Source of the DNA: Pseudohaliea rubra DSM 19751
Lineage (GTDB): Bacteria > Pseudomonadota > Gammaproteobacteria > Pseudomonadales > Halieaceae
Direction of reading: 5' to 3'
DNA: 64,000 nt
NCBI RefSeq assembly: GCF_000764025.1
Contig: NZ_KN234749.1
Coordinates: 1-64,000 of the forward strand
This document shows positions 1-10,148 of this stretch, piece by piece. Position numbers and translations under genes: made by a program. Under the pieces are notes generated by a model. That model was not told where the DNA came from. It did not search any database and worked only from the letters and a program-made list of their open reading frames with translations. Numbering within the stretch: the first letter of the stretch is position 1; each line of letters opens with the position of its first letter.

Positions 1-148
1 CCTCGCAGACGGCTGCCGGTGGGGCGTGCTGCGGCTCGCCCACGGAAAGAGCGATGGGCCGCCTGTCCGCCGGGGGCGCGAGCTCTGCAAACAGCTCGCG
101 CAGGCGCTCAAAAGGATAGGGCTGGAGCCGCTCGAGGTCCGGGTTCAT
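1..148 (-). CDS. dapC: Succinyldiaminopimelate transaminase, N-terminal fragment
   Basis: This is the first 49 codons of a gene running off the left edge of the window. The N-terminus reads MNPDLERLQPYPFERLRELF, the characteristic opening of DapC, the PLP-dependent N-succinyl-L,L-diaminopimelate aminotransferase of lysine and peptidoglycan-precursor synthesis. Its ATG overlaps the TGA of glnD by 4 bases (ATGA), so the two are translationally coupled. The dapC-glnD-map order matches Pseudomonas. The PLP-lysine region is outside the window, so the call rests on the N-terminus and synteny. Confidence 0.8.
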   Translation of the reverse strand, partial: MNPDLERLQPYPFERLRELFAELAPPADRRPIALSVGEPQHAPPAAVCE

Positions 149-2808
149 GCCGCCTGCTGTCCGTCCAGCTCGCGGCAGATGGCCTCCTGGATATCCCGGC
201 AGCGCGCCGGGTCCGTGAGCGGACGCTGCGCATCGTCGGTGATGAAGAACACATCCTCGACCCGCTCGCCAAGGGTCTGGATCTTTGCGGCCTGCAGTAC
301 GACACCGTAGCGGACGAAGACTTCGCCGATGCGGGCGAGCAGCCCCGGCCGGTCCGGGGACATGACTTCGAGGATCGTGACTCCCTTGGTCTCGTCGGTA
401 GTCATGGAGGTCTCCGTGGGCAGGCTGAAGGAGCGCATCTGCCGGGGCATGTGCCGCTGCACGATGGCTACGCCCCGTGCTTCGTCGGCGAGGGCCCGGC
501 TGAGGTGTTCGCCAATGTGCTTGAGGCGGCCTGCCTCTTCATCGAGGGGCGCGCCGCTCGAGTCCAGCACGTAGAAAGTGTCGAGGCTCATACCGTCGCT
601 GCCGTTGTAGACCCGGGCATCGTGGATGCTCAGGTCGAGCTGCTCAAGCTCGGCGCAGATGCGCGGGAAAGTGCCCTTGTCGCTGCGCGCGTAAATAAAA
701 AGCTGCGTGGTGTTGGCAACGCTCGACTCCACCGTATTGCGCACCAGCACCAGCGGTTGTTCGCGATCGTGGTGTCCGGCAATCGCCTCCGTATGCCAGG
801 CGATATCCTCGGCGCGCTCGCGCAGGAAGTAGTCCTCGCCGCGCTCGGACCACAGGGCGGCGAGCTCGTCCTCGGTGAAGCCGCGGTATTCCAGCAGCTC
901 CATCGCGGCCCGGCGCGTTTCCTCAATCCATTCCCCTTTTTCCACGGGGTTCTCAAGGCCGCGGCGCAGCGCGCGCTTGGCCTCGGCGTAAAGCTGGCGC
1001 AGCAGGCTGCCGCGCCAGGCGTTCCAGAGTGTCGGGTTGGTGCCGGTGATATCGGCGACGGTAAGCGTGAACAGGTAGTCGAGGCGCTCCTGGCTGCCCA
1101 CATGGCGGGCGAACTGCTGGATCACATCCGGATCGGAAATGTCCTTGCGCTGGGACACGGCAGACATGAGCAGGTGATTGCGCACCAGCCAGCTCACCAG
1201 CTCCGTATCCCGTCGGCTGAGGCCATGATCGCGGCAGAAGACCTCGGCATCGACGGCGCCGAGCTCCGAGTGATCGCCACCGCGGCCCTTGCCGATGTCG
1301 TGGTAGAGGCCGGCGATGTACAGCAGTTCGATCTTCGGCAGGCGGCGCGCCACGCGACCGGTCACCGGGAAGCGCTCGTCGCTCTCCGGGCGCAGGAAGC
1401 GGCGCATGTTCTCCACCACCTGCAGCGTATGTGCATCGACCGTGTAGGTGTGAAACAGGTCGTGCTGCATCTGCCCGACGACGCGGCCGAAGGCCGGCAG
1501 GTACTTGCCGAGAATGCCGTAGCGGGCCATGCGCCGCAGCTGCCGCGTCATGCGGTGCGGGCTGCGCAGGATGGCGAGGAACCGGGCCCGGTTGGCCGGG
1601 TCGGCGCGGAAGTCATCGTCGACCAGATGCCGGTGCTCGCGGATGAGACGGATCGTCGGCGCGGCGATACCCTTGATAGCGGGGTGGCTGCCGGCCAGCA
1701 GGAACACCTCGAGGAGGGCGCCCGGGCGCTCGCTGAACAGGGCCGGGCGGCGGGCGGCGATATAGCCGTTGCGGATCTCGAAGTTATCGTCGATAACCTC
1801 GACCTCGTCCTCGCTGGCGGTGCGCAGGATGGCCTGATCGAAGGTCTGAAGGACCAGTTCGTTGAGCTGCGCGATGGCCAGGGCCCAGCGGTAGTACACC
1901 TGCATGAACTTCTCCACGGCGAGTTTTTCATCATCCGTGAAGCCCCACTGGCGCGCCAGGGCGCGCTGGTGGTCGAAGAGCAGACGGTCTTCCTCGCGGC
2001 CGGCCAGCGTGTGCAGGGCATAGCGGACCTGCCAGAGGAACTCGCGGCCGCGGAGCAGGATCTGCGCCTCCTCTTCCGTAAGCAGGCCGTTCTCGGCCAG
2101 CTCCTCGACACTGCTCCAGCCGAAGTGGCGCCGCGCCAGCCAGCCAATGAGCTGAAGATCGCGCAGACCGCCGGGGGAACTCTTTACGTTGGGCTCGAGG
2201 TTGTATTCCGTATCGGCAAATTTCTCGTGCCTCGACGCCTGCTCCGCGTGCTTTGCTTCGAGGAAGGCCCGGGCGCTCCACATGTGAGCGGTGCCGGTGC
2301 GCTCGCGGAGTTCCGCCAGCAAGGCATCCTCCCCGGCGATCAGCCTTGCCTCGAGCAGGTTGGTAAGGATAGTGATGTCTTCACCGGCCCGCCGGGTGCA
2401 TTCGGCGACGCTGCGGACGCTGTGCCCGAGGGACAGGCCGAGGTCCCAGAGCAGCGTCACAAAACGCTCGACGGCCACCTCCGGCACGGTGGCATCGTCG
2501 TCGTGGAGCACCAGCAGGTCGATGTCGGAGTGCGGGTGCAGCTCGCCGCGGCCGTAGCCGCCCACGGCCACCAGGGCAAGGGGTGCCGGGCCCCAGTCGA
2601 CCCGGGACCAGAGCTCCCGAAGGAGTCCGTCGATGGCCCGGGCCCGGCCGTGGATCAGTTCCCCGGCGGGCTCTCCTGCGCTGAAGGCTGCGTCCAGGGC
2701 GGCGTTGCTCTCTGCCAGGGTGCTGCGTCCGGCCGCCACGAGCCCCGCTTCTTCGGCGCGGCTGCGAAAGTGTTCGGTGTTGAACAGCTGAAGGGGTAGT
2801 GCTGCCAT
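145..2808 (-). CDS. glnD: [Protein-PII] uridylyltransferase / uridylyl-removing enzyme GlnD
   Basis: Bifunctional nitrogen sensor of 887 residues, the normal family length. It uridylylates PII when glutamine is low and removes UMP when glutamine is high. The nucleotidyltransferase signature GGYGRGELHPHSDIDLL is at residues 83-99. A central HD domain contains the metal-binding motif YHDIGKGRGGDHS. Two C-terminal ACT domains, which bind glutamine, follow at roughly 700-780 and 815-885. The ATG at 2808 lies 6 bases beyond the map stop, so map, glnD and dapC form one minus-strand operon. All catalytic motifs look intact. It gives the organism a PII-based nitrogen-status input, relevant to the nitrogen-compound catabolic genes further right, but no direct link is visible. 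Confidence 0.97.
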   Translation of the reverse strand: MAALPLQLFNTEHFRSRAEEAGLVAAGRSTLAESNAALDAAFSAGEPAGELIHGRARAIDGLLRELWSRVDWGPAPLALVAVGGYGRGELHPHSDIDLLVLHDDDATVPEVAVERFVTLLWDLGLSLGHSVRSVAECTRRAGEDITILTNLLEARLIAGEDALLAELRERTGTAHMWSARAFLEAKHAEQASRHEKFADTEYNLEPNVKSSPGGLRDLQLIGWLARRHFGWSSVEELAENGLLTEEEAQILLRGREFLWQVRYALHTLAGREEDRLLFDHQRALARQWGFTDDEKLAVEKFMQVYYRWALAIAQLNELVLQTFDQAILRTASEDEVEVIDDNFEIRNGYIAARRPALFSERPGALLEVFLLAGSHPAIKGIAAPTIRLIREHRHLVDDDFRADPANRARFLAILRSPHRMTRQLRRMARYGILGKYLPAFGRVVGQMQHDLFHTYTVDAHTLQVVENMRRFLRPESDERFPVTGRVARRLPKIELLYIAGLYHDIGKGRGGDHSELGAVDAEVFCRDHGLSRRDTELVSWLVRNHLLMSAVSQRKDISDPDVIQQFARHVGSQERLDYLFTLTVADITGTNPTLWNAWRGSLLRQLYAEAKRALRRGLENPVEKGEWIEETRRAAMELLEYRGFTEDELAALWSERGEDYFLRERAEDIAWHTEAIAGHHDREQPLVLVRNTVESSVANTTQLFIYARSDKGTFPRICAELEQLDLSIHDARVYNGSDGMSLDTFYVLDSSGAPLDEEAGRLKHIGEHLSRALADEARGVAIVQRHMPRQMRSFSLPTETSMTTDETKGVTILEVMSPDRPGLLARIGEVFVRYGVVLQAAKIQTLGERVEDVFFITDDAQRPLTDPARCRDIQEAICRELDGQQAA

Positions 2809-2814
2809 GGGTGC

Positions 2815-3588
2815 TTAGAAGGGCTCTTCGCTGCGACGGGTAAGGACCTCGACGCCGTCCCCGGTCACCGCAAGGGTGTGCTCCCACTGGGCCGAGAGGC
2901 GGCCATCGCGCGTGGTGACGGTCCAGCCGTCCTTCTGGTTGAGCCGCGTGTGCCGGCGGCCGGCATTGACCATGGGCTCGATGGTGAAGGTCATACCCGG
3001 CTCCAGCACCAGGCCCTCGCCACGGCGGCCGTAGTGCAGCACCTGCGGGTCTTCGTGGAAGACGCGGCCAATGCCGTGGCCGCAGTACTCGCGGACCACC
3101 GAGTAGTGATTGCCTTCGGCGTGTTCCTGGATGATCGCGCCGATGTCGCCGAGGCTGGTGCCCGGGCGAACGATGTCGATGGCGCGATAGAGGCACTCCT
3201 GGGTGATCCGCACCAGGCGCTCGGCGTGGGCCGGTACTTCGCCGACCCCGACCATAATGCTGGTGTCCCCGTGGTAGCCATCCTTTATAACGGTGACGTC
3301 GATATTCACGATGTCGCCTTTTTTCAATTTCTTGCCGTCGCTGGGGATGCCATGGCAGACCACATCGTTCACGGAGGTGCAGATGGACCGGGGAAAGCCA
3401 TGGTAATTCAGCGGCGCCGGGATCGCGTCCTGCGTGCCGGTGATATAGTCGTGGCAGATGCGGTCAAGCTCTCCGGTGGTCACGCCGGGTATGACCTGTG
3501 GCCGGATCATTTCGAGGACCTCTGCTGCGAGGCGGCCCGCCACACGCATCTTTTCCAACTCTTCTGCTGACTTGATTGAGACTGCCAT
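2815..3588 (-). CDS. map: Type I methionine aminopeptidase
   Basis: Cytosolic dinuclear-metal peptidase of 257 residues that removes the initiator methionine from nascent proteins. The fold signature is complete. The substrate-side histidine is in VCHGIP, and the metal ligands are the aspartates of NIDVTV and HGDTS, the histidine of GHGIG, and the glutamates of TIEPM and QWEHT. The length is typical of the bacterial type Ia enzyme, with no N-terminal extension. It is the first gene of the minus-strand map-glnD-dapC operon and is divergent from rpsB across 289 bases, the arrangement conserved in many gammaproteobacteria. Confidence 0.97.
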   Translation of the reverse strand: MAVSIKSAEELEKMRVAGRLAAEVLEMIRPQVIPGVTTGELDRICHDYITGTQDAIPAPLNYHGFPRSICTSVNDVVCHGIPSDGKKLKKGDIVNIDVTVIKDGYHGDTSIMVGVGEVPAHAERLVRITQECLYRAIDIVRPGTSLGDIGAIIQEHAEGNHYSVVREYCGHGIGRVFHEDPQVLHYGRRGEGLVLEPGMTFTIEPMVNAGRRHTRLNQKDGWTVTTRDGRLSAQWEHTLAVTGDGVEVLTRRSEEPF

Positions 3589-3726
3589 GGGTCATCCGTT
3601 GCAAGGTGGTGTGCCCCCCGCCGGCGGCCGGGGATTATTGTCAGCCGGTTAGTGTAACGCATGGGCCTGGCACCCGGTAACGACGGCGAGGCCCCCGGCG
3701 GCCCGGGTCTGTCCCCGGGCGTGGGC

Positions 3727-3755
3727 TTTTCTTCCCGGGGGCGCTGTGCTATAAA
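3727..3755 (+). promoter_or_regulatory. Weak candidate sigma-70 promoter for rpsB
   Basis: The 289-base map/rpsB intergenic region must hold divergent promoters. The best plus-strand candidate has TATAAA at 3750-3755 as the -10, with a poor -35 (TTTTCT-like) about 17 bases upstream. This leaves a leader of more than 110 bases before the rpsB ATG, consistent with the long rpsB leaders known in E. coli, but no S2-binding structure was identified by eye. No promoter for map was picked out. Confidence 0.35.
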
Positions 3756-3877
3756 GCGCGCGCCGCGGAGGTCCGCGGTAAATACGCACACATGCCGCAA
3801 CCCGCACCAGGGTGCCGTCGCGAACGGTTTGGTGCCGGGGGCCTGTGGAGGACCCAACCCAAGAAAAGGTAACTATC

Positions 3878-4663
3878 ATGTCCCAGGTAAGCATGCGCGA
3901 CCTGCTGCAAGCTGGTGCGCACTTCGGTCACCAGACCCGTTTCTGGAACCCGAAGATGGATCAGTACATCTTCGGCGCCCGCAACAAGATCCACATCATC
4001 AACCTCGAGCACACCGTGCCGGCTCTCAATGAGGCGCTCGGGCTGGTCAAGAACATGGCCGGCAACAAGAACAAGATTCTTTTCGTCGGTACTAAGCGCG
4101 CCGCCGGCAAGATTATCAAGGAACAGGCGCAGCGCGCCGGCATGCCCTACGTCAGCCACCGCTGGCTGGGTGGCATGCTCACCAACTACAAGACGATCCG
4201 CGCCTCCATCAAGCGTCTGCGTGAGCTTGAGGCCCAGCAGACTGACGGTACCTTCGACAAGCTGACCAAGAAGGAAGCCCTCATGCGCGCCCGGGATATG
4301 GAGAAGCTCGAGCGCAGCATCGGCGGCATCAAGGATATGGGCGGCCTGCCGGACGCGCTGTTTGTGGTCGACGTGGACCACGAGCGCATCGCGATCACCG
4401 AGGCGAACAAGCTCGGGATCCCGGTTATCGGCATCGTCGATACCAACAGCGACCCGGACGGCGTCGATTACGTGATCCCCGGCAACGACGACGCGATCCG
4501 CGCCATCAAGCTCTACGTGGCAACCTTCGCCGATGCCTGCATCGCCGGTCGCGTGGAATCCGGTGAGGCCGTGGCGGCCGCAGACGAGTTCGTGGAAGAG
4601 GCGCCTGCCGAAGCCGCGGACGACGCCGGCGCCGCGGAAACCGAGGCTGCCGACGCCAGCTGA
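3878..4663 (+). CDS. rpsB: 30S ribosomal protein S2
   Basis: Ribosomal protein S2 of the small-subunit head-platform region, 261 residues. The start at 3878 gives [20 protein letters not shown], matching the E. coli N-terminus MATVSMRDML. An ATG 66 bases upstream is in frame but adds a tail not found in the family. The motifs [13 protein letters not shown] and [10 protein letters not shown] are conserved. The last 30 residues are an Ala/Glu/Asp-rich acidic tail, common in S2 proteins of GC-rich bacteria. It is followed by tsf after a 130-base gap holding an attenuator-like hairpin. Confidence 0.97.
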   Translation: MSQVSMRDLLQAGAHFGHQTRFWNPKMDQYIFGARNKIHIINLEHTVPALNEALGLVKNMAGNKNKILFVGTKRAAGKIIKEQAQRAGMPYVSHRWLGGMLTNYKTIRASIKRLRELEAQQTDGTFDKLTKKEALMRARDMEKLERSIGGIKDMGGLPDALFVVDVDHERIAITEANKLGIPVIGIVDTNSDPDGVDYVIPGNDDAIRAIKLYVATFADACIAGRVESGEAVAAADEFVEEAPAEAADDAGAAETEAADAS

Positions 4664-4701
4664 GCTTTCCCGCGGCTGCACGCCGCACGGAACAGGGCAC
4701 G

Positions 4702-4736
4702 GGCCCGCCGGCAATGCCGGGCGGGCCTTCATCGTT
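4702..4736 (+). terminator. Intra-operon hairpin (attenuator) between rpsB and tsf
   Basis: A GC-rich inverted repeat, GGCCCGCC at 4702-4709 pairing with GGCGGGCC at 4720-4727, is followed by a U-rich run ending in TTTT (4734-4737). It probably causes partial termination so that S2 and EF-Ts are made in different amounts. An rpsB-tsf attenuator is known in E. coli. Confidence 0.55.
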
Positions 4737-4793
4737 TTGATAGAGGTTTGACCGGCCCGGAAGCGTCGGGTCGATACCGCAGGAGGTACTGCA

Positions 4794-5651
4794 ATGTCTG
4801 CAGCATTGGTGAAGGAACTTCGGGAACGGACCGGACTCGGTCTGCTGGAATGCAAACGAGCTCTCGCCGCCGCCGATGGTGACATCGAGAAGGCGATCGA
4901 GGAGCTGCGCAAGTCCAGCGGCATGAAAGCCGCTAAAAAGGCTGGCCGCACGGCCGCGGACGGCGTGGTTGCCGCCCGCGTTGCCGAGGACGGCAGCTAC
5001 GGCGTCCTGGTGGAAGTGAACAGCGAAACCGACTTCGTCGCCCGCGACGGCAGCTTTCTGGGCTTTGTCGACAGCGTTCTGGAGAAGGCCTTCAGTGAGC
5101 GCCAGGACGATGTTGCCGCGCTCATGGCCGGCGAGCTTGAGCAGGCCCGGGAAGGGCTGGTGCAGAAGATCGGCGAGAACATCAGCGTGCGCCGCGTGGC
5201 TGTGCTGGAAGCCAGCGACGGTGTCGTCGGCTCCTACGTCCACGGCAACAACCGCATTGCGGTGCTGGTTCAGCTCCAGGGTGGCGACCAGGACCTGGCG
5301 CGGGACGTGGCGATGCACGTGGCGGCCGTCAATCCGCCGGTAGTGTCCCCGGACGATATGCCGCAGGAGCTGGTCGAGAAGGAGAAAGAAATCTATACGG
5401 CGCAGGCCCTTGAGTCCGGCAAGCCGGCGGAGATCGTCGAGAAAATGATCGGCGGGCGCATCAAGAAGTTCCTCGCGGAGAACAGCCTGATCGAGCAGCC
5501 CTTCGTCAAGGACCCGGACATGAAGGTCGGCAAGCTTGTTGCCGCAGCCGGTGCCTCGGTGGCGGGTTTCAGCCGTTTCGAGGTCGGCGAGGGCATCGAG
5601 AAGGAGACCGTCGACTTCGCCGCCGAGGTCGCCGCGCAGCTGGGTGGCTGA
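4794..5651 (+). CDS. tsf: Elongation factor Ts
   Basis: Guanine-nucleotide exchange factor for EF-Tu, 285 residues as in E. coli (283). The N-terminal UBA-like domain carries the family signature [16 protein letters not shown], and the second signature is in [12 protein letters not shown]. The start is set by a strong AGGAGG at 4781-4786, eight bases before the ATG. It is the second gene of the rpsB-tsf unit and is closed by a strong intrinsic terminator. Confidence 0.97.
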   Translation: MSAALVKELRERTGLGLLECKRALAAADGDIEKAIEELRKSSGMKAAKKAGRTAADGVVAARVAEDGSYGVLVEVNSETDFVARDGSFLGFVDSVLEKAFSERQDDVAALMAGELEQAREGLVQKIGENISVRRVAVLEASDGVVGSYVHGNNRIAVLVQLQGGDQDLARDVAMHVAAVNPPVVSPDDMPQELVEKEKEIYTAQALESGKPAEIVEKMIGGRIKKFLAENSLIEQPFVKDPDMKVGKLVAAAGASVAGFSRFEVGEGIEKETVDFAAEVAAQLGG

Positions 5652-5667
5652 GGTCGCTTCAGCAGAC

Positions 5668-5697
5668 CAAAACGGGGCCTTAGCCCCGTTTTTTTTG
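5668..5697 (+). terminator. Rho-independent terminator after tsf
   Basis: ACGGGGC pairs with GCCCCGT around a CTTA loop and is followed by eight T residues (5689-5696). It lies 17 bases after the tsf stop and separates rpsB-tsf from the pyrH gene group. Confidence 0.9.
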
Positions 5698-5814
5698 GAC
5701 TACGCACTTTTCAGGGCGATTTCTGATTTCCGGGGCGAGTGTTTGAGGATGCCCCCCGGTCTTGCCCGGCCGGGACGCTCCTTCGTTATTCGCTCGTTGC
5801 AGTTTCCCGGTGCG

Positions 5815-5875
5815 GCTGCGGGAGGGTACCCCCAGTCGCTCCACGATTCGTGGAGCGACTGGGGGCACCTTCCAA
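5815..5875. repeat. Intergenic inverted-repeat element, copy 1
   Basis: A perfect 18-base inverted repeat, CCCCCAGTCGCTCCACGA (5829-5846) and its complement (5848-5865), is separated by one base. The left arm is preceded by GCTGCGGGAGGGT (5815-5827). The unit GCGGGAGGGTRCCCCCAGTCGCTCCACG recurs at 21.4 kb, so this is a dispersed element, here two units head to head. It has no U tract. It occupies the 5698-6023 gap between the tsf terminator and pyrH, where I see no gene; the rest of the gap is unremarkable. Confidence 0.8.
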
Positions 5876-6023
5876 CCTCCTTCCCGGGAATCCGCGACGA
5901 GCTGTTTTTTTCGACGCGAGGGGTTGCCCGGCCCCGCGATAGTCGTAAAACAACCCAGAGCGCTGCCGCCGGGCCGGGTTGTCGGGTAAGATAGCGGCAG
6001 TTCCGAGGGAGGTGCGAGAGCGA

Positions 6024-6746
6024 GTGACAGCGAGCGGCGAAAAGAAGTACAAGCGGATACTCCTGAAGCTCAGCGGGGAGGCCCTGTCGGGCCGGGAGAA
6101 GTTTGGCATCGATCCCAAGGTGCTGGACCTCATGGCCCTCGAGATCGGTCAGTTGGTGGGTATCGGCGTGCAGGTCGGGCTGGTGGTCGGCGGCGGCAAC
6201 CTGTTCCGCGGCGCGGCACTGCAGGCCGCAGGGCTCGACCGGGTCACCGGGGACCACATGGGCATGCTGGCCACGGTCATGAACGCCCTGGCAATGCGCG
6301 ACGCCCTCGAGCGGTCCAACATCGCCACGCAGGTGCTGTCCTCCATCCCCATGTCCGGGGTTGTAGATCACTACGACCGGCGCAAGGCAATGCGTGCGCT
6401 GTCCAATGGCGACGTCGTCATCTTCTGCGCCGGCACCGGCAATCCGCTCTTCACGACCGACTCGTCCGCCTGCCTGCGCGGTATCGAGGTAGAGGCAGAC
6501 CTGGTGCTCAAGGCCACCAAGGTGGACGGCGTCTATTCCGCCGACCCCATGAAAGAGCCGGACGCGGAGCGTTACGAGCGGCTGAGCTATGACGAAGTCC
6601 TCGACAAGAAACTTGAGGTGATGGACCTCACCGCCATCTGCCTCTGCCGGGACCACAACATGCCCGTGCGTGTATTCATGATGGAAAAAGCCGGCGCGCT
6701 GCTTAATATCGTTCGCGGCGGCCGCGATGGTACGCTCATCGAGTGA
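6024..6746 (+). CDS. pyrH: UMP kinase
   Basis: Hexameric bacterial UMP kinase of the amino-acid-kinase fold, 240 residues, phosphorylating UMP to UDP. Conserved segments are [13 protein letters not shown] at the N-terminus, [21 protein letters not shown] and [11 protein letters not shown]. The GTG at 6024 was chosen because GGGAGGTG lies 10 bases upstream and the protein then begins shortly before the [13 protein letters not shown] segment, as in E. coli. A TTG at 5979 would add 15 residues that do not look family-like. It starts the run pyrH-frr-uppS-cdsA-dxr-rseP, in which most genes abut or overlap. Confidence 0.96.
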   Translation: MTASGEKKYKRILLKLSGEALSGREKFGIDPKVLDLMALEIGQLVGIGVQVGLVVGGGNLFRGAALQAAGLDRVTGDHMGMLATVMNALAMRDALERSNIATQVLSSIPMSGVVDHYDRRKAMRALSNGDVVIFCAGTGNPLFTTDSSACLRGIEVEADLVLKATKVDGVYSADPMKEPDAERYERLSYDEVLDKKLEVMDLTAICLCRDHNMPVRVFMMEKAGALLNIVRGGRDGTLIE

Positions 6747-6764
6747 TCAACAGGGAGTAACAGC

Positions 6765-7322
6765 GTGATCGACGACATCAAGCGCGAGGCCGAAGAGCGC
6801 ATGAAGAACAGCCTCGACGCCCTCGGTACCCACTTCAACAAGATCCGCACCGGGCGGGCGCATCCGAGCATCCTCGACGGTCTCAAGGTGCCCTATTACG
6901 GCGCCGATACGCCCCTGAACCAGGTGGCGAACGTCAATGTTGAGGACGCCCGTACCCTGAGCCTCACGGTCTGGGACCGGTCCATGATCCCGGAGGTCGA
7001 GCGCGCGATCATGAAGTCCGACCTCGGGCTCAATCCGGCTACGGCCGGCGAGGTCATCCGCATTCCCATGCCGCCGCTGACCGAAGAGACGCGCAAGGGC
7101 TATATCAAGCAGGCCCGGAGCGAGGCTGAGTCGGCGCGCGTCTCCGTCCGCAATGCCCGCCGGGATGCCATGGGCATGCTCAAGGATCTGCTCAAGGAAA
7201 AAGAAATCAGCGAAGACGACGAGCGCCGCGGCCAGGACGCGGTGCAGAAACTCACGGACGGCTACGTTGCCCGGGTAGATTCGATGCTCGCGGACAAGGA
7301 AGCCGACCTGATGGAAATCTGA
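6765..7322 (+). CDS. frr: Ribosome recycling factor
   Basis: RRF, 185 residues, exactly the usual length. With EF-G it splits post-termination 70S ribosomes. The three-helix bundle is recognisable from [18 protein letters not shown] near the N-terminus and the C-terminal helix ending [10 protein letters not shown]. The start is GTG, preceded by GGGAG at 6753-6757; it lies 18 bases after pyrH and shares its transcript. Confidence 0.97.
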   Translation: MIDDIKREAEERMKNSLDALGTHFNKIRTGRAHPSILDGLKVPYYGADTPLNQVANVNVEDARTLSLTVWDRSMIPEVERAIMKSDLGLNPATAGEVIRIPMPPLTEETRKGYIKQARSEAESARVSVRNARRDAMGMLKDLLKEKEISEDDERRGQDAVQKLTDGYVARVDSMLADKEADLMEI

Positions 7323-7331
7323 CGACTCGCG

Positions 7332-8096
7332 ATGACCGCGCCGAGCGGCAAACCTCCGGCAGTTGTGCCGCGCCATGTGGCCATCATCATGGACGGCAAT
7401 AATCGCTGGGCCAAGCGCCGTGGGCTGCCCGGTCCCGCCGGGCACCGGGCCGGGGTGGAGGCCGTGCGCAGCATCATGCGGTCCTGCCGAGATAACGGGG
7501 TGGAGGTGCTCACGCTTTTCGCCTTCAGCAGTGAGAACTGGGGCCGCCCCCGGCATGAGGTACGAGCCCTGCTCGCGCTACTTTCCCGTTACCTGCGCAC
7601 CGAGGTGAAGCAGCTGCGGGAGGACGGGGTGCGCCTGCGCTTCATCGGCGAGCGGACCCGCTTCAGTGTGCGCCTGCAGCGGCTCATGGAGCACGCCGAG
7701 CGCAGCACCGCTGCCAATCGGGAGGCGACGGTGGTTATCGCCGTCGATTACGGCGGTCAGTGGGATATCGCCCGCGCCGCGCGGCGTCTGGCGGAGCGTG
7801 CGGTCAGCGGCGAGCTCGATCCGGCAGCCATTGACCGGTCCGCCCTGGCGGCGGAGCTCAGCCTGGCCGAACTGCCGCTGCCGGATCTCTGTATCCGTAC
7901 CGGTGGCGATGCGCGGATCAGCAATTTTCTGCTCTGGCATTTTGCCTACAGTGAACTCTACTTTACCCCGACGCTATGGCCCGACTTCGGCGAACTGGAA
8001 TTCGCCCGCGCCCTGGCCGACTACTCCCGGCGCGAGCGGCGTTTCGGCCAGCGCGAACCCGATGGTCTCGTCGCCAGCGGCGACCTCGATGCTTAA
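7332..8096 (+). CDS. uppS: Undecaprenyl diphosphate synthase (cis-prenyltransferase)
   Basis: Makes the C55 lipid carrier for peptidoglycan and O-antigen synthesis from FPP and IPP. It has 254 residues. The catalytic-site motif HVAIIMDGNNRWAKRRG is near residue 15, the FSSENWGRP substrate-binding segment is in the middle, and DLCIRTGGDARISNFLLWH is in the C-terminal third, all classic cis-prenyltransferase features. It lies 9 bases after frr and overlaps cdsA by 8 bases, so translation is coupled. Confidence 0.96.
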   Translation: MTAPSGKPPAVVPRHVAIIMDGNNRWAKRRGLPGPAGHRAGVEAVRSIMRSCRDNGVEVLTLFAFSSENWGRPRHEVRALLALLSRYLRTEVKQLREDGVRLRFIGERTRFSVRLQRLMEHAERSTAANREATVVIAVDYGGQWDIARAARRLAERAVSGELDPAAIDRSALAAELSLAELPLPDLCIRTGGDARISNFLLWHFAYSELYFTPTLWPDFGELEFARALADYSRRERRFGQREPDGLVASGDLDA

Positions 8097-8925
8097 GCAG
8101 CGGGTTATTACGGCCCTCGCCATGGCGGGGTTGTTTCTTGCGGGTATTTTTTTCCTCCCCGTGGCGGCCCTGGCGGCTGCCTTTGCCCTGGTGGTGGCGG
8201 CCGGCGCCTGGGAATGGGCGCCGTTGTCGGGTTTTCGCGGTGCGGCACGGCAGGCGCTCTTCGCTCTGCTGGTGCTCGCGGGCTGTGCCGGGGTCTGGTT
8301 TCTGCTCCCCCTGGGCGAGACGCCGCGGCGGGCGGATGTGCAGCCGGTGCTCGGTCTTGCCTGCCTCTGGTGGTGCTTTGCGCTGCTCTGGGTGCGCGCT
8401 TTTCCCGGTAGCGCCGTGATCTGGAATTCCCGTCCCATGCGCGGCCTTATGGGTCTGTTCGTCCTGGTGCCTGCCTGGGTTGCGGCGGTCTACCTGCTGA
8501 CCCTGCCCCTGGGGGGAGCGCTCATGGTGGCGTTGGTGCTGCTCGTCGCTGCCTCCGATATCGGCGCCTACTTCACCGGCAAGCGCTTTGGCCGCCATCG
8601 GCTGGCGCCGGCCGTCAGTCCCGCCAAGACCTGGGAGGGCTTCTGGGGGGGTGTTGCCTGTAGCGTCGCGGTAGCGGCCCTGCTCTGGATGTTCCTGCCG
8701 GTACGGCTGGATCATCTTGGCCTGGCGGCGGTGGTTGCTGTGGCCCTGGTCACGGCGCTGACCTCTGTCCTCGGGGATCTCACCGTGAGCATGGTCAAGC
8801 GGGAGAGCGGTGTGAAGGACTCCAGCTCTCTGCTGCCGGGCCACGGCGGCCTGCTCGATCGCCTCGACAGCCTCTGCGGCGCGGCGCCCACCTTCACCCT
8901 TGGTCTACTGCTCGCGGGGTACTGA
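8089..8925 (+). CDS. cdsA: Phosphatidate cytidylyltransferase (CDP-diglyceride synthase)
   Basis: Integral inner-membrane enzyme that converts phosphatidic acid and CTP to CDP-diacylglycerol, the precursor of all phospholipids. It has 278 residues with several hydrophobic membrane segments. The family signature [11 protein letters not shown] followed by [15 protein letters not shown] is complete near the C-terminus. The start [14 protein letters not shown] is an ATG at 8089 inside the end of uppS. Upstream in-frame codons overlap uppS in another frame and are not used. The stop TGA shares a base with the dxr ATG. Confidence 0.95.
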   Translation: MLKQRVITALAMAGLFLAGIFFLPVAALAAAFALVVAAGAWEWAPLSGFRGAARQALFALLVLAGCAGVWFLLPLGETPRRADVQPVLGLACLWWCFALLWVRAFPGSAVIWNSRPMRGLMGLFVLVPAWVAAVYLLTLPLGGALMVALVLLVAASDIGAYFTGKRFGRHRLAPAVSPAKTWEGFWGGVACSVAVAALLWMFLPVRLDHLGLAAVVAVALVTALTSVLGDLTVSMVKRESGVKDSSSLLPGHGGLLDRLDSLCGAAPTFTLGLLLAGY

Positions 8926-10148
8926 TGATGACACCGACCGGAAAGCAACAGGTCACGGTCCTCGGTTCCACCGGATCCATCGGCGTCAACACGCTGGATG
9001 TGCTTGCCCGGCACCCGGAGCGTTTTGCCGTCCACGCGCTCACGGCGCAGCGCTCCGTCGCCGCGCTCCGGGACCAGTGCCTGGCCCATGCTCCGCGCTA
9101 CGCGGTCATGACCGACGAGGGGGCGGCGGAGGAGCTGGCCAGGGAGCTTACCCGCGCCGGCTCGGCTACGACGGTGCTCGGTGGGGCGGCTGCGCTTGAT
9201 GAGGTCGCCGCGGACCCGGCCGTAGCGGTCGTGATGGCGTCGATTGTCGGTGCCGCCGGGCTTCCCGCCACCCTGGCGGCGGCCCGCGCCGGCAAGCGCG
9301 TGCTGCTGGCCAACAAGGAAGCGCTGGTCATGGCCGGAGCCCTGTTCATGTCCGCTGTGCGTGATGCCGGTGCGCTGCTTTTGCCCATCGACAGTGAGCA
9401 CAACGCTATTTTCCAGTGCCTGCCTGTGGATGCCAGCGCCCGCCCCGGGCTTGCCGGTGTCGAGCGGATTCTGCTGACGGCCTCCGGGGGCCCCTTCCGG
9501 ACGTGGGACACGGCGCGCATCGCCGCTGCAACGCCGGATCAGGCCTGTGCACATCCCAACTGGTCCATGGGCCGCAAAATCTCCGTGGATTCCGCGACGC
9601 TCATGAACAAGGGTCTGGAGCTGGCCGAGGCCTGCTGGCTCTTCGGCGTCGGGCCGGAGCGGGTGACCATCGTGGTCCACCCGCAGAGCGTCATTCATTC
9701 CCTGGTGCAGTATCGGGATGGCTCGGTGCTGGCCCAGCTGGGCAATCCGGACATGCGCACGCCCATCGCCTACGGCCTTGGCTGGCCCGAGCGCCTCGCC
9801 GCCGGCGTCATGCCCCTGGATCTCTTCGAAACGGCGCGCCTGGATTTTGAGGCCCCGGACGAGGAGCGGTTCCCCTGCCTGCGTATCGCCCGGGAGGCGA
9901 TCGCTGCCGGCGGCACCACCATGGCCGCCTGCAATGCTGCCAATGAGGTGGCTGTGGCCGGCTTCCTCGATGGTGCCATCGGATTCATGGATATCCCCGC
10001 GGTCATCGAGAACACCCTTGCGCGCGTGAAGCGCGTTGAACCCGAGAGCCTCGCTGTTGTCGAAGCTGCGGACGACGAGGCCCGGCTGGTGGCCGCGGAG
10101 CTGCTGCGCTCCCGCGGCAGCAGACCGCTCGCACAATCGGAGCCCTGA
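8925..10148 (+). CDS. dxr: 1-deoxy-D-xylulose 5-phosphate reductoisomerase
   Basis: Second enzyme of the MEP isoprenoid pathway, converting DXP to MEP with NADPH. It has 407 residues. The NADPH-binding [13 protein letters not shown] is at the N-terminus; ANKEALV, the metal- and substrate-binding [18 protein letters not shown], and [20 protein letters not shown] all match DXR. It overlaps cdsA and rseP by one base each. Together with uppS it shows that isoprenoid and lipid-carrier synthesis are encoded in this block as usual. Confidence 0.97.
   Translation: MMTPTGKQQVTVLGSTGSIGVNTLDVLARHPERFAVHALTAQRSVAALRDQCLAHAPRYAVMTDEGAAEELARELTRAGSATTVLGGAAALDEVAADPAVAVVMASIVGAAGLPATLAAARAGKRVLLANKEALVMAGALFMSAVRDAGALLLPIDSEHNAIFQCLPVDASARPGLAGVERILLTASGGPFRTWDTARIAAATPDQACAHPNWSMGRKISVDSATLMNKGLELAEACWLFGVGPERVTIVVHPQSVIHSLVQYRDGSVLAQLGNPDMRTPIAYGLGWPERLAAGVMPLDLFETARLDFEAPDEERFPCLRIAREAIAAGGTTMAACNAANEVAVAGFLDGAIGFMDIPAVIENTLARVKRVEPESLAVVEAADDEARLVAAELLRSRGSRPLAQSEP

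Noticed and set aside
19-2799. Long open frame antisense to glnD (over 900 codons)
   Set aside because: It mirrors glnD, whose motifs and synteny are certain; long antisense frames are common in GC-rich DNA. The translation has no recognisable domain.
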